DNA from: Granulicella sibirica
GTDB taxonomy: Bacteria; Acidobacteriota; Terriglobia; Terriglobales; Acidobacteriaceae
NCBI RefSeq assembly: GCF_004115155.1
Contig: NZ_RDSM01000002.1
Coordinates: forward strand, 1,302,001-1,366,000
Length of the DNA stretch: 64,000 nucleotides
Reading direction: 5' to 3'
The notes below the pieces were generated by a model that saw only the letters and a list, made by a program, of their open reading frames with translations, was not told the DNA's origin and did not search any database. This document shows, piece after piece, positions 8,114 to 17,757 of this stretch (positions are counted from its first letter, which is position 1; the number at the start of each line of letters is the position of its first letter). Made by a program: the position numbers and the translations under genes.

Positions 8114-9343
8114 CTAGCGAACCATCGAGATCGCGTCCTCGGTAACTTGATCGAAGGTAGTCACAGTCTTCGAGTTAGCCTGGAACGCCCTCTGCGCCAC
8201 GATAAGATCGGAGAACTCGGTCGAGATATCCACATTCGACTCCTCCAAGGTCTCATCCTCGATCGTTCCTCGACTTCCCACACCTGCAGCCGCGAAGGTT
8301 GCGACACCTGAAGCGGCTGACGTCTGGAAGTTGTTGTCTCCGACCCTAGTCAGTCCATCCTCATTGGGAACCGCCGCAATTGCTAGTTGACCTACCTGCT
8401 GGACTTGCCCGTTGCTGAAGGTGGCCGAGATGGCTCCGGCGCTATCAACCGAGAAGCTCTGATAAGTTCCACTCGAATATCCGTCCTGCGAGCTCGAAGT
8501 CGCCGTGGAAGTGGACGCCGACTCCGAGATCAGCGGGGCTCCCGTCGAGCCGTAGAGCTGCCAGTTAAAGCTTAGATTCGACGCGCCGTCCGTCAATCCC
8601 GGGAAGGTGATCCCTGAGATATTGGTCGTCGGACTCGTCAGGACGCCGGATGAGTCAAAGGTCAATGTCCCAGTGTTATTCGTCGGCGTGCCAGTGGCAT
8701 CTCCTGACGGCAACGTCACACTATAGCCCCAGGTATTCGCGGAGTTCTTCGTAAAACTTACAGACGCAATATGGCTCTGTCCGAGCGAATCATACATCGT
8801 CACCGTCGTATTGAAGGAAGTCCCAACCGCAGCCGATGAGTTGAGATTGGTATCCACCGAGAAAGTCGAAGTCGCCTTTGCCGTCCCGGTTCCATTGATC
8901 GGAAGAGAGATCGGCGTGAGGCTCCCACTCGCGTTGACCGTACCATTCGACGCCGCGAATCCCATCACGGACTGCCCATCAGTGGTGATCAGGTTGCCAG
9001 CCTTATCGAGTTGAAAGTTGCCGGCCCTCGTGAGCGACTGGATCTGCCCGTCCTGCACGACAAAGAAGCCATCTCCAGCCAACGCCATATCCGCTGCGTC
9101 GCTCGTCGTCTCGAGGCTTCCCTGCAGAAAGCTGCTTTGCGTCCCGGAGACCTTGACGCCAGCACCAACCTGCAACTGATCGTTCGCACCGTTGCTGCCA
9201 ATTTGTTGATAGAACAAGTCCTCGAAGGTCGTCGTCTGCTTCTTGAAAGCAGTCGTGTTGAGGTTCGCAAGATTATTGCCGATCGTATTGAGCGCTGTGG
9301 AGTCTGCCTCTAGACCGGTAAGTGGGATGGAAAACGATGGCAT
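8114..9343 (-). CDS. flgE: Flagellar hook protein FlgE
   Basis: Forms the hook that joins the rod to the filament. The 409-residue protein begins SIPLTGLEADSTALNTIGNN, with the rod/hook family N-terminal motif NNLANLNTTAFK, and ends in the matching C-terminal coiled-coil motif EESNVDISTEFSDLIVAQRA followed by FQANSKTVTTFDQ. Ser/Thr/Gly-rich surface domains fill the middle. AGGAG precedes the ATG by 8 bases. It lies 84 bases after flgD and shares the fliK-flgD-flgE unit. Confidence 0.96.
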   Translation of the reverse strand: MPSFSIPLTGLEADSTALNTIGNNLANLNTTAFKKQTTTFEDLFYQQIGSNGANDQLQVGAGVKVSGTQSSFLQGSLETTSDAADMALAGDGFFVVQDGQIQSLTRAGNFQLDKAGNLITTDGQSVMGFAASNGTVNASGSLTPISLPINGTGTAKATSTFSVDTNLNSSAAVGTSFNTTVTMYDSLGQSHIASVSFTKNSANTWGYSVTLPSGDATGTPTNNTGTLTFDSSGVLTSPTTNISGITFPGLTDGASNLSFNWQLYGSTGAPLISESASTSTATSSSQDGYSSGTYQSFSVDSAGAISATFSNGQVQQVGQLAIAAVPNEDGLTRVGDNNFQTSAASGVATFAAAGVGSRGTIEDETLEESNVDISTEFSDLIVAQRAFQANSKTVTTFDQVTEDAISMVR

Positions 9344-9427
9344 GTCATTTCTCCTGGAACGTGGTGCCGGTTAGTGGATCAAAAAAGGTTCAGGCCAAGC
9401 GACCTCATAGAAAGCAGAAGGAAGAAA

Positions 9428-9859
9428 TCACATGGTTTCAGGTGGCTGCGTGTTCTGAATCTGGGAGACCGGAGCCGCCTGCACTGATCCCGTCGTAGTT
9501 GTAGTTCCCGATGTGATCGAAGTGATTCCCTGGTTGATCGAAATCAGTTGCTGCAGGCTGTTCACACCCACGAGTTGCTCGATGTACGCATTAGGATCAG
9601 TTGGTTGGGTTGGATCCTGATTCTGCAGCTCGGTCACGAGAAGCGTGAGAAAGTCGTTCGCGGTAATGGTCGCGTCACCCGTGGTAGCAGTACTGGTGGA
9701 ACTGCTTGTTGCACTGTGAGCCTTTACGCTATTGGATCCCTCGGCCATTATGGTCTGGGCGGCCGTCGCATGCCGCTTCGGTGCAAGCGCGGTCGCGACG
9801 ACCGAGGCGGAGTCTTGAAAGGCTGTACTCTGTGCGTTCCCAATATCGAAAACACTCAT
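9428..9859 (-). CDS. flgD: Flagellar hook assembly scaffold protein FlgD
   Basis: Hook-capping scaffold needed for FlgE polymerisation. I use the ATG at 9859 (143 residues) because GAGGAGG lies 8 bases upstream; the frame could extend to 9907 without a good site. The conserved core is NDFLTLLVTELQNQDPTQPT followed by DPNAYIEQLVGVNSLQQL, the FlgD N-domain signature. The C-terminal Ig-like domains found in longer FlgD proteins are absent, so this is a short form. Confidence 0.93.
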   Translation of the reverse strand: MSVFDIGNAQSTAFQDSASVVATALAPKRHATAAQTIMAEGSNSVKAHSATSSSTSTATTGDATITANDFLTLLVTELQNQDPTQPTDPNAYIEQLVGVNSLQQLISINQGITSITSGTTTTTGSVQAAPVSQIQNTQPPETM

Positions 9860-9928
9860 CTTCGTTTCCTCCTCGTGATAGGAACTAAATCGCCCGGAAA
9901 CGGGCACCGTTGCTGCGGTCTGTAGCTC

Positions 9929-12232
9929 TCAAGCCATCACATTTAACCAGTTGCCGCCATCGACAAGACCTCCCGTCGCATAGCCATCCCCCGGGGACCA
10001 GCCCGCATCGTCAAGTTCCTGATTCGCTTGCCCCACGCGTGCTTCGCGTCCCCCGTCAGGAAGTATGCGTTCTGGGTAAGCCGCTGGATGCTCCCGTTGG
10101 CTCTGGTGCTGTGCCCCGGCGCCCGTCATGGCTCCGCTACTATCCCCCAGGGCCTGCGCAATCGTTCCACCTGGCGCCAGCTTCACGGAATCCGGATTTC
10201 CGCCTATCCCCTGGATGTGCCCAAGCTGCACGCTTACAGGAACATGCTCACCCTCGAGATAGGCGGACAGGTCAGGCAGGTCCCGGCGTAGCGCTTCCTG
10301 GCCGCTAGCTGTTGGAGAGGAGATGGAAGCCCTTATCGCCCCTCCTTCACCCACTTCTGCACGAATCTTTACCCAGCCGTGGCTCCCTCCCGGGACTCCG
10401 ACCTCGAGCACCGTCGGCGTAGCTTGTAACGTCCTGTGTTGCATGCTGGATAAGTTTCCACTTGATACCACCGCATCATTCCGAACGACACTCGCGGACG
10501 GCGCCGCTGTCAGAGAAGTGGATCCACTCCCAGGAAGTACCGGCGCCGATGAGGCTGGCGTTTGATTCGCGGTTTCCCCCCAGGTCACGGGGGCACGGCT
10601 CTCGAAGTCGTCCACGTCGACTGCCTTCTTCTCCTCTGTCGAGGCCTGCATAGCGTGCATCGGAGCTACTCGCCCCTCCTTCCCAATGGATGACGCGTCA
10701 TCTAGGACGCCGGTCCCGACGGCAGCCGGCATGCTCGCACCCAAGGTCGCTCCTGTGATCTTCCGAGCGCTGCTCACTCCCGAGACAAGTGGCCCCTTGA
10801 TGAGCTTTGTGGCGAAATTTGCGATCCTACTAGACATATCCGAGGAAACAGACGCCTCAGTCGTTGACTCAGTCAATTGCGCAACCTTGCTCCTCCCCTT
10901 AGATAGAGGCACGTCTTCCGCCTCACCCAGGGAACCTGGTGCGAGGGCATCGCTGGGAACGGAAGTCGATGACGAAGTTCCATCTCCGACCACATTCCCA
11001 CGCTCCCCGCCCTTTCCTACGATTTGCGTAATCGCCGTCGAAGAACTGGCCTTGCTCAGAGACCTCTCGTGTTGATCCACCTCAGGAATCGCTGAGGCCG
11101 TGGCAAGTGCTACAGTTTGCTGAGCAGTATTCAACACGTTCGTAGAGGAGAGGGTCCGATTGGCGGCTCCTACCTCGACGCTCCCAGCCACCATGGCGCT
11201 TGCATCGATGCTCCCGGCTTTGCTCTTCGTCTCCTTGCTATCCGTGCTCTCACCATGTCTCGTCCCAGCTTTGCTTGCGTTTCCATTCAGCCCGTTCGTT
11301 CCCTCCTGCTTCGCAGCTAAAGCCTCAGGCCCAAGAATCGCCGTAGTTATGCCACTCTTCATCCCACCGATCTGATGGAGACCTACAGGACTCGTAGCCG
11401 CGGCAGCATGGCTGACACTCTGCTGGTCGACTGCGATCTCGGTTCGTTCCCTCGTGGTCTCGTCCATCGCGGAACCGCTTGGACGGTTGAACGCAGTACT
11501 GACCAACGGATCAATTGAAGGAGGAGAAAGAAGCGCGTCTGCGACAGGCCCCGCTCTTCTGGCAGGCGTATTTACAGATCCAGCGGCCTTACTTTTCTCC
11601 AAAGTAGAGGCCTTCTTGTCGCTTCCATAATCTACTCCTGTGACCGCACGAGCCTCCGATTTCCGCGAGGTCATCCTGGACTCAACGATCGAGAATTCCT
11701 CTGGGGACGAGGCGAAAGGAACGTCTGGGGAGTTGGAGGATAGAGGCTCGGAAGTAACCTCAGCGGGCTTCTCCGAAGGAAGAGCCAAACTAACTATCTT
11801 GTTCGCGCTACCGCTCACACGGGAATCGATGGAAAAGCCATTCCGCCCTTTAGTCCGTGCGATGTTAGCTTCGTTCAGGAACTCGGATACATCCCTCTTC
11901 GTTGGCGAGAGAGGCGCAGTTGCTCTCGAGGAAAACGTGAGAACGCCCTCCGCTGCCGAGGCGACGTCGTCAGTCGCAACCCCCGCAAACTCCTTTCTTC
12001 CAGGCGGAGGAGATAGCGGCTTCTTCATACCCATAGCTTCGTTGTCTGTTCGAGCCTCACCATCATCGCGTCGTGCGTTTGGAGTCAGTCCGGACTCCGA
12101 CCTCGCCGACACACCTGCATGCTCAAGGGAGTCAGAGAACAAGAGCTCTCTCGACACATCTCTCGTTGCTCCTGAGGACGATGCTGTCTCAAGGCTAACC
12201 GGCAGGCGCATCGCTATACTCAGCATTCGCAT
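9929..12232 (-). CDS. fliK: Flagellar hook-length control protein FliK
   Basis: FliK is the secreted ruler that sets hook length and triggers the FlhB switch. The 767-residue protein is mostly low-complexity Ser/Ala/Thr/Gly sequence, as in other FliK proteins. The C-terminal domain near residues 620-690 has LEVGVPGGSHGWVKIRAEVG, then GAIRASISSPTASGQEALR and LPDLSAYLEGEHVPVSV, matching the Flg_hook domain pattern of amphitropic strands then LR..L..L...L. It is longer than the usual 350-500 residues. AGAGG precedes the ATG; the context flgD-flgE agrees. Confidence 0.85.
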   Translation of the reverse strand: MRMLSIAMRLPVSLETASSSGATRDVSRELLFSDSLEHAGVSARSESGLTPNARRDDGEARTDNEAMGMKKPLSPPPGRKEFAGVATDDVASAAEGVLTFSSRATAPLSPTKRDVSEFLNEANIARTKGRNGFSIDSRVSGSANKIVSLALPSEKPAEVTSEPLSSNSPDVPFASSPEEFSIVESRMTSRKSEARAVTGVDYGSDKKASTLEKSKAAGSVNTPARRAGPVADALLSPPSIDPLVSTAFNRPSGSAMDETTRERTEIAVDQQSVSHAAAATSPVGLHQIGGMKSGITTAILGPEALAAKQEGTNGLNGNASKAGTRHGESTDSKETKSKAGSIDASAMVAGSVEVGAANRTLSSTNVLNTAQQTVALATASAIPEVDQHERSLSKASSSTAITQIVGKGGERGNVVGDGTSSSTSVPSDALAPGSLGEAEDVPLSKGRSKVAQLTESTTEASVSSDMSSRIANFATKLIKGPLVSGVSSARKITGATLGASMPAAVGTGVLDDASSIGKEGRVAPMHAMQASTEEKKAVDVDDFESRAPVTWGETANQTPASSAPVLPGSGSTSLTAAPSASVVRNDAVVSSGNLSSMQHRTLQATPTVLEVGVPGGSHGWVKIRAEVGEGGAIRASISSPTASGQEALRRDLPDLSAYLEGEHVPVSVQLGHIQGIGGNPDSVKLAPGGTIAQALGDSSGAMTGAGAQHQSQREHPAAYPERILPDGGREARVGQANQELDDAGWSPGDGYATGGLVDGGNWLNVMA

Positions 12233-12255
12233 CCTCGTCCTCTACTGGGAGAGAG

Positions 12256-12270
12256 GCACACACCCTGCCA
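12256..12270 (-). promoter_or_regulatory. Putative sigma-54 promoter of fliK
   Basis: The minus strand reads TGGCAGGGTGTGTGC: GG-N10-GC with a complete TGGCA -24 element. The predicted start is about 12 bases before the fliK ATG and leaves the AGAGG ribosome site inside the leader. It lies in the 92-base gap between fliJ and fliK. Confidence 0.55.
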
Positions 12271-12324
12271 AACGGTGCTCTCCAAAACACCCTTTACATT
12301 AGGAGACCTTTACCTGGCAGCGAC

Positions 12325-12786
12325 CTATCGAACATCTCGCACCATCCTCCAGCGCATTCTCGCTAAGTATCGATCGTCGGCTTCCGCCTGCGTCCTCCGC
12401 ATCTCTGCCGCTTCCGCCTGTTGCCTCATGGCGTCGACGAGCTGCTCTATCTGCTCCGTTTTGACACGGCTCTCAAGGAACTCTGTTAGGGCCGCGTCCC
12501 TAGAGGTTGTCCGCGCAACCCGCAAACCTTCCACCTTGTTCATCCGGGAGGTGGCTACAGTCGCTTGGGTCGTGATCAACATCCACTCCGCACGATCGCC
12601 TGCTGCAATCGCCTCCCGTCCCGCGTCACGTGCAGCGGCGGCAATCGCTCGTTGAACGGAGAGGGCGTTCTCTGCTTGACTCAGCGCCTCGCTTGCCTGC
12701 TTCAGGGAAATGGAGCGCATCTGCTCCACTGCATCGTAGAGATTTGCAATTCTCTTAAGTGAGCCGATCCGCCTCGCCTTCATCAC
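12325..12786 (-). CDS. fliJ: Flagellar export chaperone-like protein FliJ
   Basis: FliJ is the coiled-coil stalk of the FliHIJ export ATPase. The 153-residue protein is nearly all charged helix (for example MRSISLKQASEALSQAENAL and VDAMRQQAEAAEMRRTQAEA), the expected form. It starts with GTG at 12786 or more likely ATG at 12783, which overlaps the fliI stop as TGATG. FliJ proteins are poorly conserved in sequence, so position directly after fliI is the main evidence. Confidence 0.85.
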   Translation of the reverse strand: MMKARRIGSLKRIANLYDAVEQMRSISLKQASEALSQAENALSVQRAIAAAARDAGREAIAAGDRAEWMLITTQATVATSRMNKVEGLRVARTTSRDAALTEFLESRVKTEQIEQLVDAMRQQAEAAEMRRTQAEADDRYLARMRWRMVRDVR

Positions 12787-14120
12787 AGTGGCATCCCTAA
12801 CAGGCCGGCTACACTCTCGCTCATCGTCATACGCTCACCCGTTCTCTGCTGAAGATAAGTGCGAAGCAACGGCATGGCGCGTATCGCACGATCGAGGTCG
12901 AGATCCATACCTGGCTTGTAAGCACCTATCCTCACGAGGTCTTCTGAACGAGCATGCACTGCGAGTAGCCTCCGCGCAGCAGCCGCCTTATTGCTGTGCT
13001 CCCGCGTGGTGACTGAAGGCATCAGACGGCTTAGAGAATCCAGAACATTGACAGGCGGATACCAGCCTTCCGAAGCGAGCGCTCGGGATAGAACGATATG
13101 TCCATCGAGCAGAGATCTCACCGAATCAACGATTGGGTCTTGTTGATCGTCACCTTCCATCAGCACGGTATAGAAGGCGGTAATACTTCCACGCTGAAAG
13201 TTGCCAGCGCGCTCCACCAGCTTCGCGAGCCGAGTGAACACGCTGGGCGTGTAGCCTTTGCTTGCAGGGGGCTCGCCGGCAGCAAGTCCGAGCTCGCGAG
13301 CTGCCATCGCATAGCGGGTCAAGGAGTCCAACACAAGCAGCACGTGCTTGCCTTGCGCCGCAAAGGACTCCGCCACCGACGTAGCCGCCATCGCTGCCCT
13401 CATCCTCAGCAATGGGCTCTCGTCGGACGTCGCGCACAGCACCACGGACCGACGCATTCCATCCACGCCAAGGGAGTCTTCAACAAACTCCCGCACTTCG
13501 CGTCCGCGTTCTCCAACCAGCCCGACCACGGTGATGTCCGCCTCCGTGTTCCGCGTCATCATGCCGATCAAAGTGCTCTTGCCCACTCCGGAGCCGCCAA
13601 AGATGCCCACGCGCTGGCCCCGTCCGACCGTCAACAATCCATCTAGGACGCGCAACCCAGTGGCGAGGGGTGCCTGGATCGGAACTCTCTGCATGGGGCG
13701 TGGAACCGAACCATCGAGTGGCCACGTACCTTCAACCCGCGGTGCCGCAAGAGCATCGAGTGGCTGCCCAAGCGCGTTCAAGATGCGACCTTGCATCTGT
13801 TCGCCCACCCCGATTGAAGGAGGAACGCCCAGTGCAAGCACGGCGTCACCGTATTGCACACCGCTGGTCGCGGCCAGAGGCATCGACAGCACACGGCGGC
13901 CACGAAAGCCGATAACTTCTGCACGATGGCGCGATCCACTTGCATCCATGATCTCGCAACACTCCCCCACGGAGCACATCGGGCCCTCCGACTCGACGGT
14001 CTGTCCATTCGCCTCTACAACGCGTCCCGTCCAACGCCACGCAGGTCGCGCCGCAAGTTGTTCGAAGTAAGCGCCAAGCTTACCGCGCTCCGCTGAGATT
14101 TCACCTAAGGCTGAGCTCAA
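12783..14120 (-). CDS. fliI: Flagellum-specific ATPase FliI
   Basis: ATPase that energises early steps of flagellar type III export. The reading frame is open to 14297 but that would overlap fliH by 180 bases; TTG at 14120 overlaps the fliH stop as TTGA, has AGAGG six bases upstream and gives 445 residues, the normal length. Walker A GGSGVGKST is at about residue 175, Walker B HVLLVLDSLTRYAMA follows near residue 260, and the family block VFTRLAKLVERAGN is intact. The N-terminal GRVVEANG strand domain is present. Confidence 0.95.
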   Translation of the reverse strand: MSSALGEISAERGKLGAYFEQLAARPAWRWTGRVVEANGQTVESEGPMCSVGECCEIMDASGSRHRAEVIGFRGRRVLSMPLAATSGVQYGDAVLALGVPPSIGVGEQMQGRILNALGQPLDALAAPRVEGTWPLDGSVPRPMQRVPIQAPLATGLRVLDGLLTVGRGQRVGIFGGSGVGKSTLIGMMTRNTEADITVVGLVGERGREVREFVEDSLGVDGMRRSVVLCATSDESPLLRMRAAMAATSVAESFAAQGKHVLLVLDSLTRYAMAARELGLAAGEPPASKGYTPSVFTRLAKLVERAGNFQRGSITAFYTVLMEGDDQQDPIVDSVRSLLDGHIVLSRALASEGWYPPVNVLDSLSRLMPSVTTREHSNKAAAARRLLAVHARSEDLVRIGAYKPGMDLDLDRAIRAMPLLRTYLQQRTGERMTMSESVAGLLGMPL

Positions 14121-14848
14121 GCTGGCCTCTTCTGCAGCAGATCGAAGAATCCTTTCTCTATCTCCTCCAACTGAACTGCCATCCCAAGTTCGATCTTGCC
14201 GACCCGTGTCTCGATCGCGCACTCGAGCCCCACCAGGTGCTCGTCGCCCACCACCGCGACAGTACGATCGGGACTTTCTCCGAAGAGTTCCCGCCATGCG
14301 CTCGCCGTTCCCATTGGCACTCGGAGTACCGTGCCCGACTCACCTGCCAGTTTCTCGAGTGCCAGACGCACCGAAGCCGCGAGCAAAAGCGGATCCATAC
14401 GGGCTTCGCGATGCAGCACCCTTTCCGCTATTCCCAATGCCAGCCGTACTACCTCTCCCTCAACTTCGCCAAAGTAGCGTTCCCGTTCAAGGCCGAACTG
14501 AAGGCAGCTCTGTACGACGGCCTCTCGCTCCATCGAAATCTGTTCCCGTAGCTCCTCCTCCCACTCGAGCCTGGCTGCGGCCCTAGCCTCTGCGCGCGCA
14601 GACTCCATTTGCGAGGGAACGCCGCGAAGCTGATTCCGCAGACTATCGAGCTGAGCCATCTCTTCCTGCACTCTAGCCGTCTCTCGCAGCACATCGACGC
14701 CGGCTTTCTCAAGGTGCTCGCGCCTGCGCTCAACCGACTCAAAGACAAGCGGCGTCACCCCCCTGCGCTCGACAAATTCCGTCGATGGCTTCGCGCCATC
14801 GGGCAGGGGCATCTTCCCGTCTGGCCCGGACTGCTGTGTGTTAAACAT
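14117..14848 (-). CDS. fliH: Flagellar assembly protein FliH
   Basis: FliH regulates FliI and links it to the C-ring. The 243-residue protein has a charged coiled-coil first half (LEKAGVDVLRETARVQEEMA and following) and a C-terminal FliH/HrpE-like domain with VVRLALGIAERVLHREARMD and VGLECAIETRVGKIELGM. Its ATG overlaps the end of fliG by 8 bases, with GGAAG just upstream, and its stop overlaps fliI. Confidence 0.88.
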   Translation of the reverse strand: MFNTQQSGPDGKMPLPDGAKPSTEFVERRGVTPLVFESVERRREHLEKAGVDVLRETARVQEEMAQLDSLRNQLRGVPSQMESARAEARAAARLEWEEELREQISMEREAVVQSCLQFGLERERYFGEVEGEVVRLALGIAERVLHREARMDPLLLAASVRLALEKLAGESGTVLRVPMGTASAWRELFGESPDRTVAVVGDEHLVGLECAIETRVGKIELGMAVQLEEIEKGFFDLLQKRPA

Positions 14849-15902
14849 CTTCCACCTCCAACCGCAAGACCATCCTGCCTTCGCTCTCGAGCTTCCGAGC
14901 GAGGTTCAGGAACTCCTGCTGCGCCGCGTTTACATCCTTGCTGCGAACAGGCCCCATGACTTCCATGTCTTCCTTCAGCATTTCCACGGCGCGGGAGCTC
15001 ATCGCCTTGAAGAGATGTGCCTGGATGTTGTCTTTGGCGCCCTTCAGCGATAGCGCAAGTACCTTCTTGTCCGCCGCACCAACCAACTCGCGAATACTCT
15101 GTGGGGGAACGGTCAATAGGTCATCGAATGTAAACATCAGCGTTCTAATCCCGATTGCCACCTGAGGTTCGCTCGTCTCGATCTCTTCGAGGATCACCTT
15201 GCTTGCATCCTGATCCAGGAGGTTCAGAAGGTCCGCCACCACCTTAAAGCCTGAGTACGATCGCTTCGGAGTAGTCCCAAGCGCCTCCATCCTGCGGTGC
15301 AGCACAAGCGCAACCTGCTGAGCCATCTCCGGCGAGAACTGCCTCATCTCCGCAAGCCGCCTCACCGCATCCACACGCATCTCGTTTCGAAGATGCATCA
15401 ACACCTTCGACCCGCGCTTCGCGTCGAGATGCGCCAGCACGAGCGCCACTGTCTGAGGATGCTCATTCTCAAGAAACTTACTCAACTGCTGGGGGTCCAT
15501 CTTCTGAAGGATTTTAAGATCACCTGCGGACCGATCCTTGATCAGGCGAACTTGGTCGAGCAGTTCGTCCGCACGCTTTTGCCCGAATGCCTCGGTCAGC
15601 AGCTTCTTCGCATAATCCGGTCCACCCTTGCCGATATACTGTTGCGTTTCGAGCAGCCCATAGAACTCGGTGATAACTTGCGTCGTCTCGACAGAAGACA
15701 CTTCGTGCAAACGCATGATCTCGTCCGTCACGCGCTGTACATTACTTTCCGAGAGGCTCTGAAACATCTTCTTCGCCAACTCATCCCCAAGCGTCACCAT
15801 GAGGATCGCAGCCTTGCGCAATCCCGGGATGTTCGCCGGCGCAAAGCCTGCCTCCTGCGGCAGAAGCATCGGACCCGGTACCGCACTTTGAGCTGTCGCC
15901 AT
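14841..15902 (-). CDS. fliG: Flagellar motor switch protein FliG
   Basis: C-ring protein that contacts the stator and turns the motor. I use the ATG at 15902, which overlaps the fliF stop as TAATG with GGGAG six bases upstream; an ATG at 15932 in the same frame is less likely. The 353-residue product has the three armadillo-like FliG domains: KAAILMVTLGDELAKKMFQS at the N-terminus, EHPQTVALVLAHLD with PEMAQQVALVLHRR in the middle, and the torque helix region AADKKVLALSLKGAKDNIQA with MSSRAVEMLKEDMEVMGPVR at the C-terminus. Confidence 0.96.
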   Translation of the reverse strand: MATAQSAVPGPMLLPQEAGFAPANIPGLRKAAILMVTLGDELAKKMFQSLSESNVQRVTDEIMRLHEVSSVETTQVITEFYGLLETQQYIGKGGPDYAKKLLTEAFGQKRADELLDQVRLIKDRSAGDLKILQKMDPQQLSKFLENEHPQTVALVLAHLDAKRGSKVLMHLRNEMRVDAVRRLAEMRQFSPEMAQQVALVLHRRMEALGTTPKRSYSGFKVVADLLNLLDQDASKVILEEIETSEPQVAIGIRTLMFTFDDLLTVPPQSIRELVGAADKKVLALSLKGAKDNIQAHLFKAMSSRAVEMLKEDMEVMGPVRSKDVNAAQQEFLNLARKLESEGRMVLRLEVEDV

Positions 15903-17728
15903 TACTCGCTCCCATCCGGTGCGCCGATCCATGCTTCGAGCAGACGTGTGCTCTGCGCCGGCTCTCGCGCAATCTGATCCGACACGTGATCGAACATCGC
16001 CTGCGCCTGCTTCGACGATCGTTTCCGTTCCGGCAGAAGCGACTCATTCGAGCCCGCGGGCAATTCCCCGCCTCCGGTCGGCACGCCAAGTCCACCCACG
16101 CCCTGGGCACTCGTGCCCGTCTGCCCCGCCGTGCCAAGACTAGACCCCGACGCCAGCAGCACCGGCGCACGAATTGCCGCCGTAACTTCCTTTGCCACCG
16201 GCCGCAATACAAACATCACCACGCCGAACGCAACCAGCCCCATCATTCCTGTCCGCAACAACGCGGGCTCTGTGTGCAGGAAGCCAGTTGCCCCATCCAT
16301 GAAGCGCGTCATGATCGGTGGCGTCGCCTCTGGAGAATTGGAGCTAAAGCTCACGTTCGACATCACGACATCATCCCCGCGCTTCTCATCGAAACCCACC
16401 GCAGCTTGAGCCAGCCCTTCGAAACGCTTCATCTCTTCAGCCGTCCGAGGCTTCCAGACCGGGTGCTCCGCCTTGCCCGTCCCATCCATCACCTGCCGGT
16501 CATTCACCACCACCGCTGCCGTTACCCGACGCACACGCCCCGGTCCAAGCTCCGAATGCACCACGTGCCGCGTGACTCCGTACGTCCCTTGCTCTTCCTT
16601 CGAACTCTGATTGCCTCCACCAGCCTGCGGATACACCGGCAACTGCTCCTTCAACAACGGCGGAGTCCCCGCTGCCGTGGCAGCGCCCGCAGCCTGCAGC
16701 GACCCCGGGGCCGATGCCGCGGGCGTGTTACTCGCCGTACCAGGAACTCCAGCAGCAGGAGCCTTTCCCGTCGCGATCTGCTCGCTCTTTCGCATCGTCA
16801 GTGTCGCGGACTGCGTCGGGTCATAGACCTCATCCGTCCGATCCATGCTTCCTTCGTCATAACTCACATTGACGGTCGCACGCACATTGTCCCTCCCGGC
16901 AATCGGCTCGAGCATCGCTACAAGCTTCGCTTCGAGCGCCTGCTCCACATCCGCCTCGGCCGCACTTCCCCTCCCCTTGGCTTGCAGGTTCACCCGACCC
17001 TCAGCGTCCACCAGCGTCACCCCATCTGGATTCAGATTTTCGACCGCTCCGGCTACAAGGCTGCGGATTGCATCCGCCTGATCCTGACTCAACGAAGCCT
17101 TCCTAAGCCTGAGCACCACCGACGCCTTCGCACCCTTGTCCTGCGCCGTGAACAACGACGCCTGGGGCAGCACCAAATGCACCCGGGCCGATCGCACCAC
17201 GCCAAGCGACCCGATCGTATGCTCCAACTCCCCCTCGAGCGCTCGCTGGTAGTTCACATGCTCATCAAACTCACTGCCCACCCAGTTCGGCTTATCGAAT
17301 AACTCAAAGCCCAGCCGCCCCGTCTGCGGCATACCTTTCGCCGCCACCTCCATCCGTGCCTTGTCCAGCATGTCCGAAGGAACCTGGACGCCACTTCCAT
17401 CCGGCGTCGTCTCAAACGGAATCCCCGCCGCTCCGAGTTCCTGTGACACCGTCTGCACATCTCTCGGATCCAGACCTGAAAAGAGCACACGCCAGTCCGC
17501 TCGCTGAAAGTACCACGCCAGTCCCGCACATCCTGCGGCAACGAAGAGCAGCCCACCCAACAGCCACGTTCGCCTCTTCTGCGGGATCGCCGCAACGTGC
17601 CCTTGCAGTTGCGTCATCACCGAACGCGCCTGCGCTACGATTCCCGCCCCAGGCACCCCAGCATCGGTCTTCACCAGCCCGGTGCGGTTACCCTCTCCCG
17701 CCGATCCGGCTTGCTTCGCATCCGCCAT
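15902..17728 (-). CDS. fliF: Flagellar MS-ring protein FliF
   Basis: FliF forms the membrane-embedded MS ring on which the basal body is built. The 608-residue protein has a first membrane helix at about residues 57-75, then the ring-building motif domain with WRVLFSGLDPRDVQTVSQEL and GIPFETTPDGSGVQVPSDML, a second domain with SARVHLVLPQASLF and a C-terminal membrane helix near residue 500 followed by a cytoplasmic FliG-binding tail. A Pro/Ala/Gly-rich linker lies near residues 320-365. Start ATG; stop coupled to fliG. Confidence 0.96.
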   Translation of the reverse strand: MADAKQAGSAGEGNRTGLVKTDAGVPGAGIVAQARSVMTQLQGHVAAIPQKRRTWLLGGLLFVAAGCAGLAWYFQRADWRVLFSGLDPRDVQTVSQELGAAGIPFETTPDGSGVQVPSDMLDKARMEVAAKGMPQTGRLGFELFDKPNWVGSEFDEHVNYQRALEGELEHTIGSLGVVRSARVHLVLPQASLFTAQDKGAKASVVLRLRKASLSQDQADAIRSLVAGAVENLNPDGVTLVDAEGRVNLQAKGRGSAAEADVEQALEAKLVAMLEPIAGRDNVRATVNVSYDEGSMDRTDEVYDPTQSATLTMRKSEQIATGKAPAAGVPGTASNTPAASAPGSLQAAGAATAAGTPPLLKEQLPVYPQAGGGNQSSKEEQGTYGVTRHVVHSELGPGRVRRVTAAVVVNDRQVMDGTGKAEHPVWKPRTAEEMKRFEGLAQAAVGFDEKRGDDVVMSNVSFSSNSPEATPPIMTRFMDGATGFLHTEPALLRTGMMGLVAFGVVMFVLRPVAKEVTAAIRAPVLLASGSSLGTAGQTGTSAQGVGGLGVPTGGGELPAGSNESLLPERKRSSKQAQAMFDHVSDQIAREPAQSTRLLEAWIGAPDGSE

Positions 17729-17757
17729 AGCCCCTCATCCAAAATCCGGCTCACACG

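Noticed and set aside
9344..9427. Sigma-54 site before flgE
   Set aside because: No GG-N10-GC spacing was found in the gap; flgE probably reads from the fliK unit.
14121..14297. N-terminal extension of fliI
   Set aside because: It would overlap fliH by 180 bases and is Arg/Gly-rich without family similarity.
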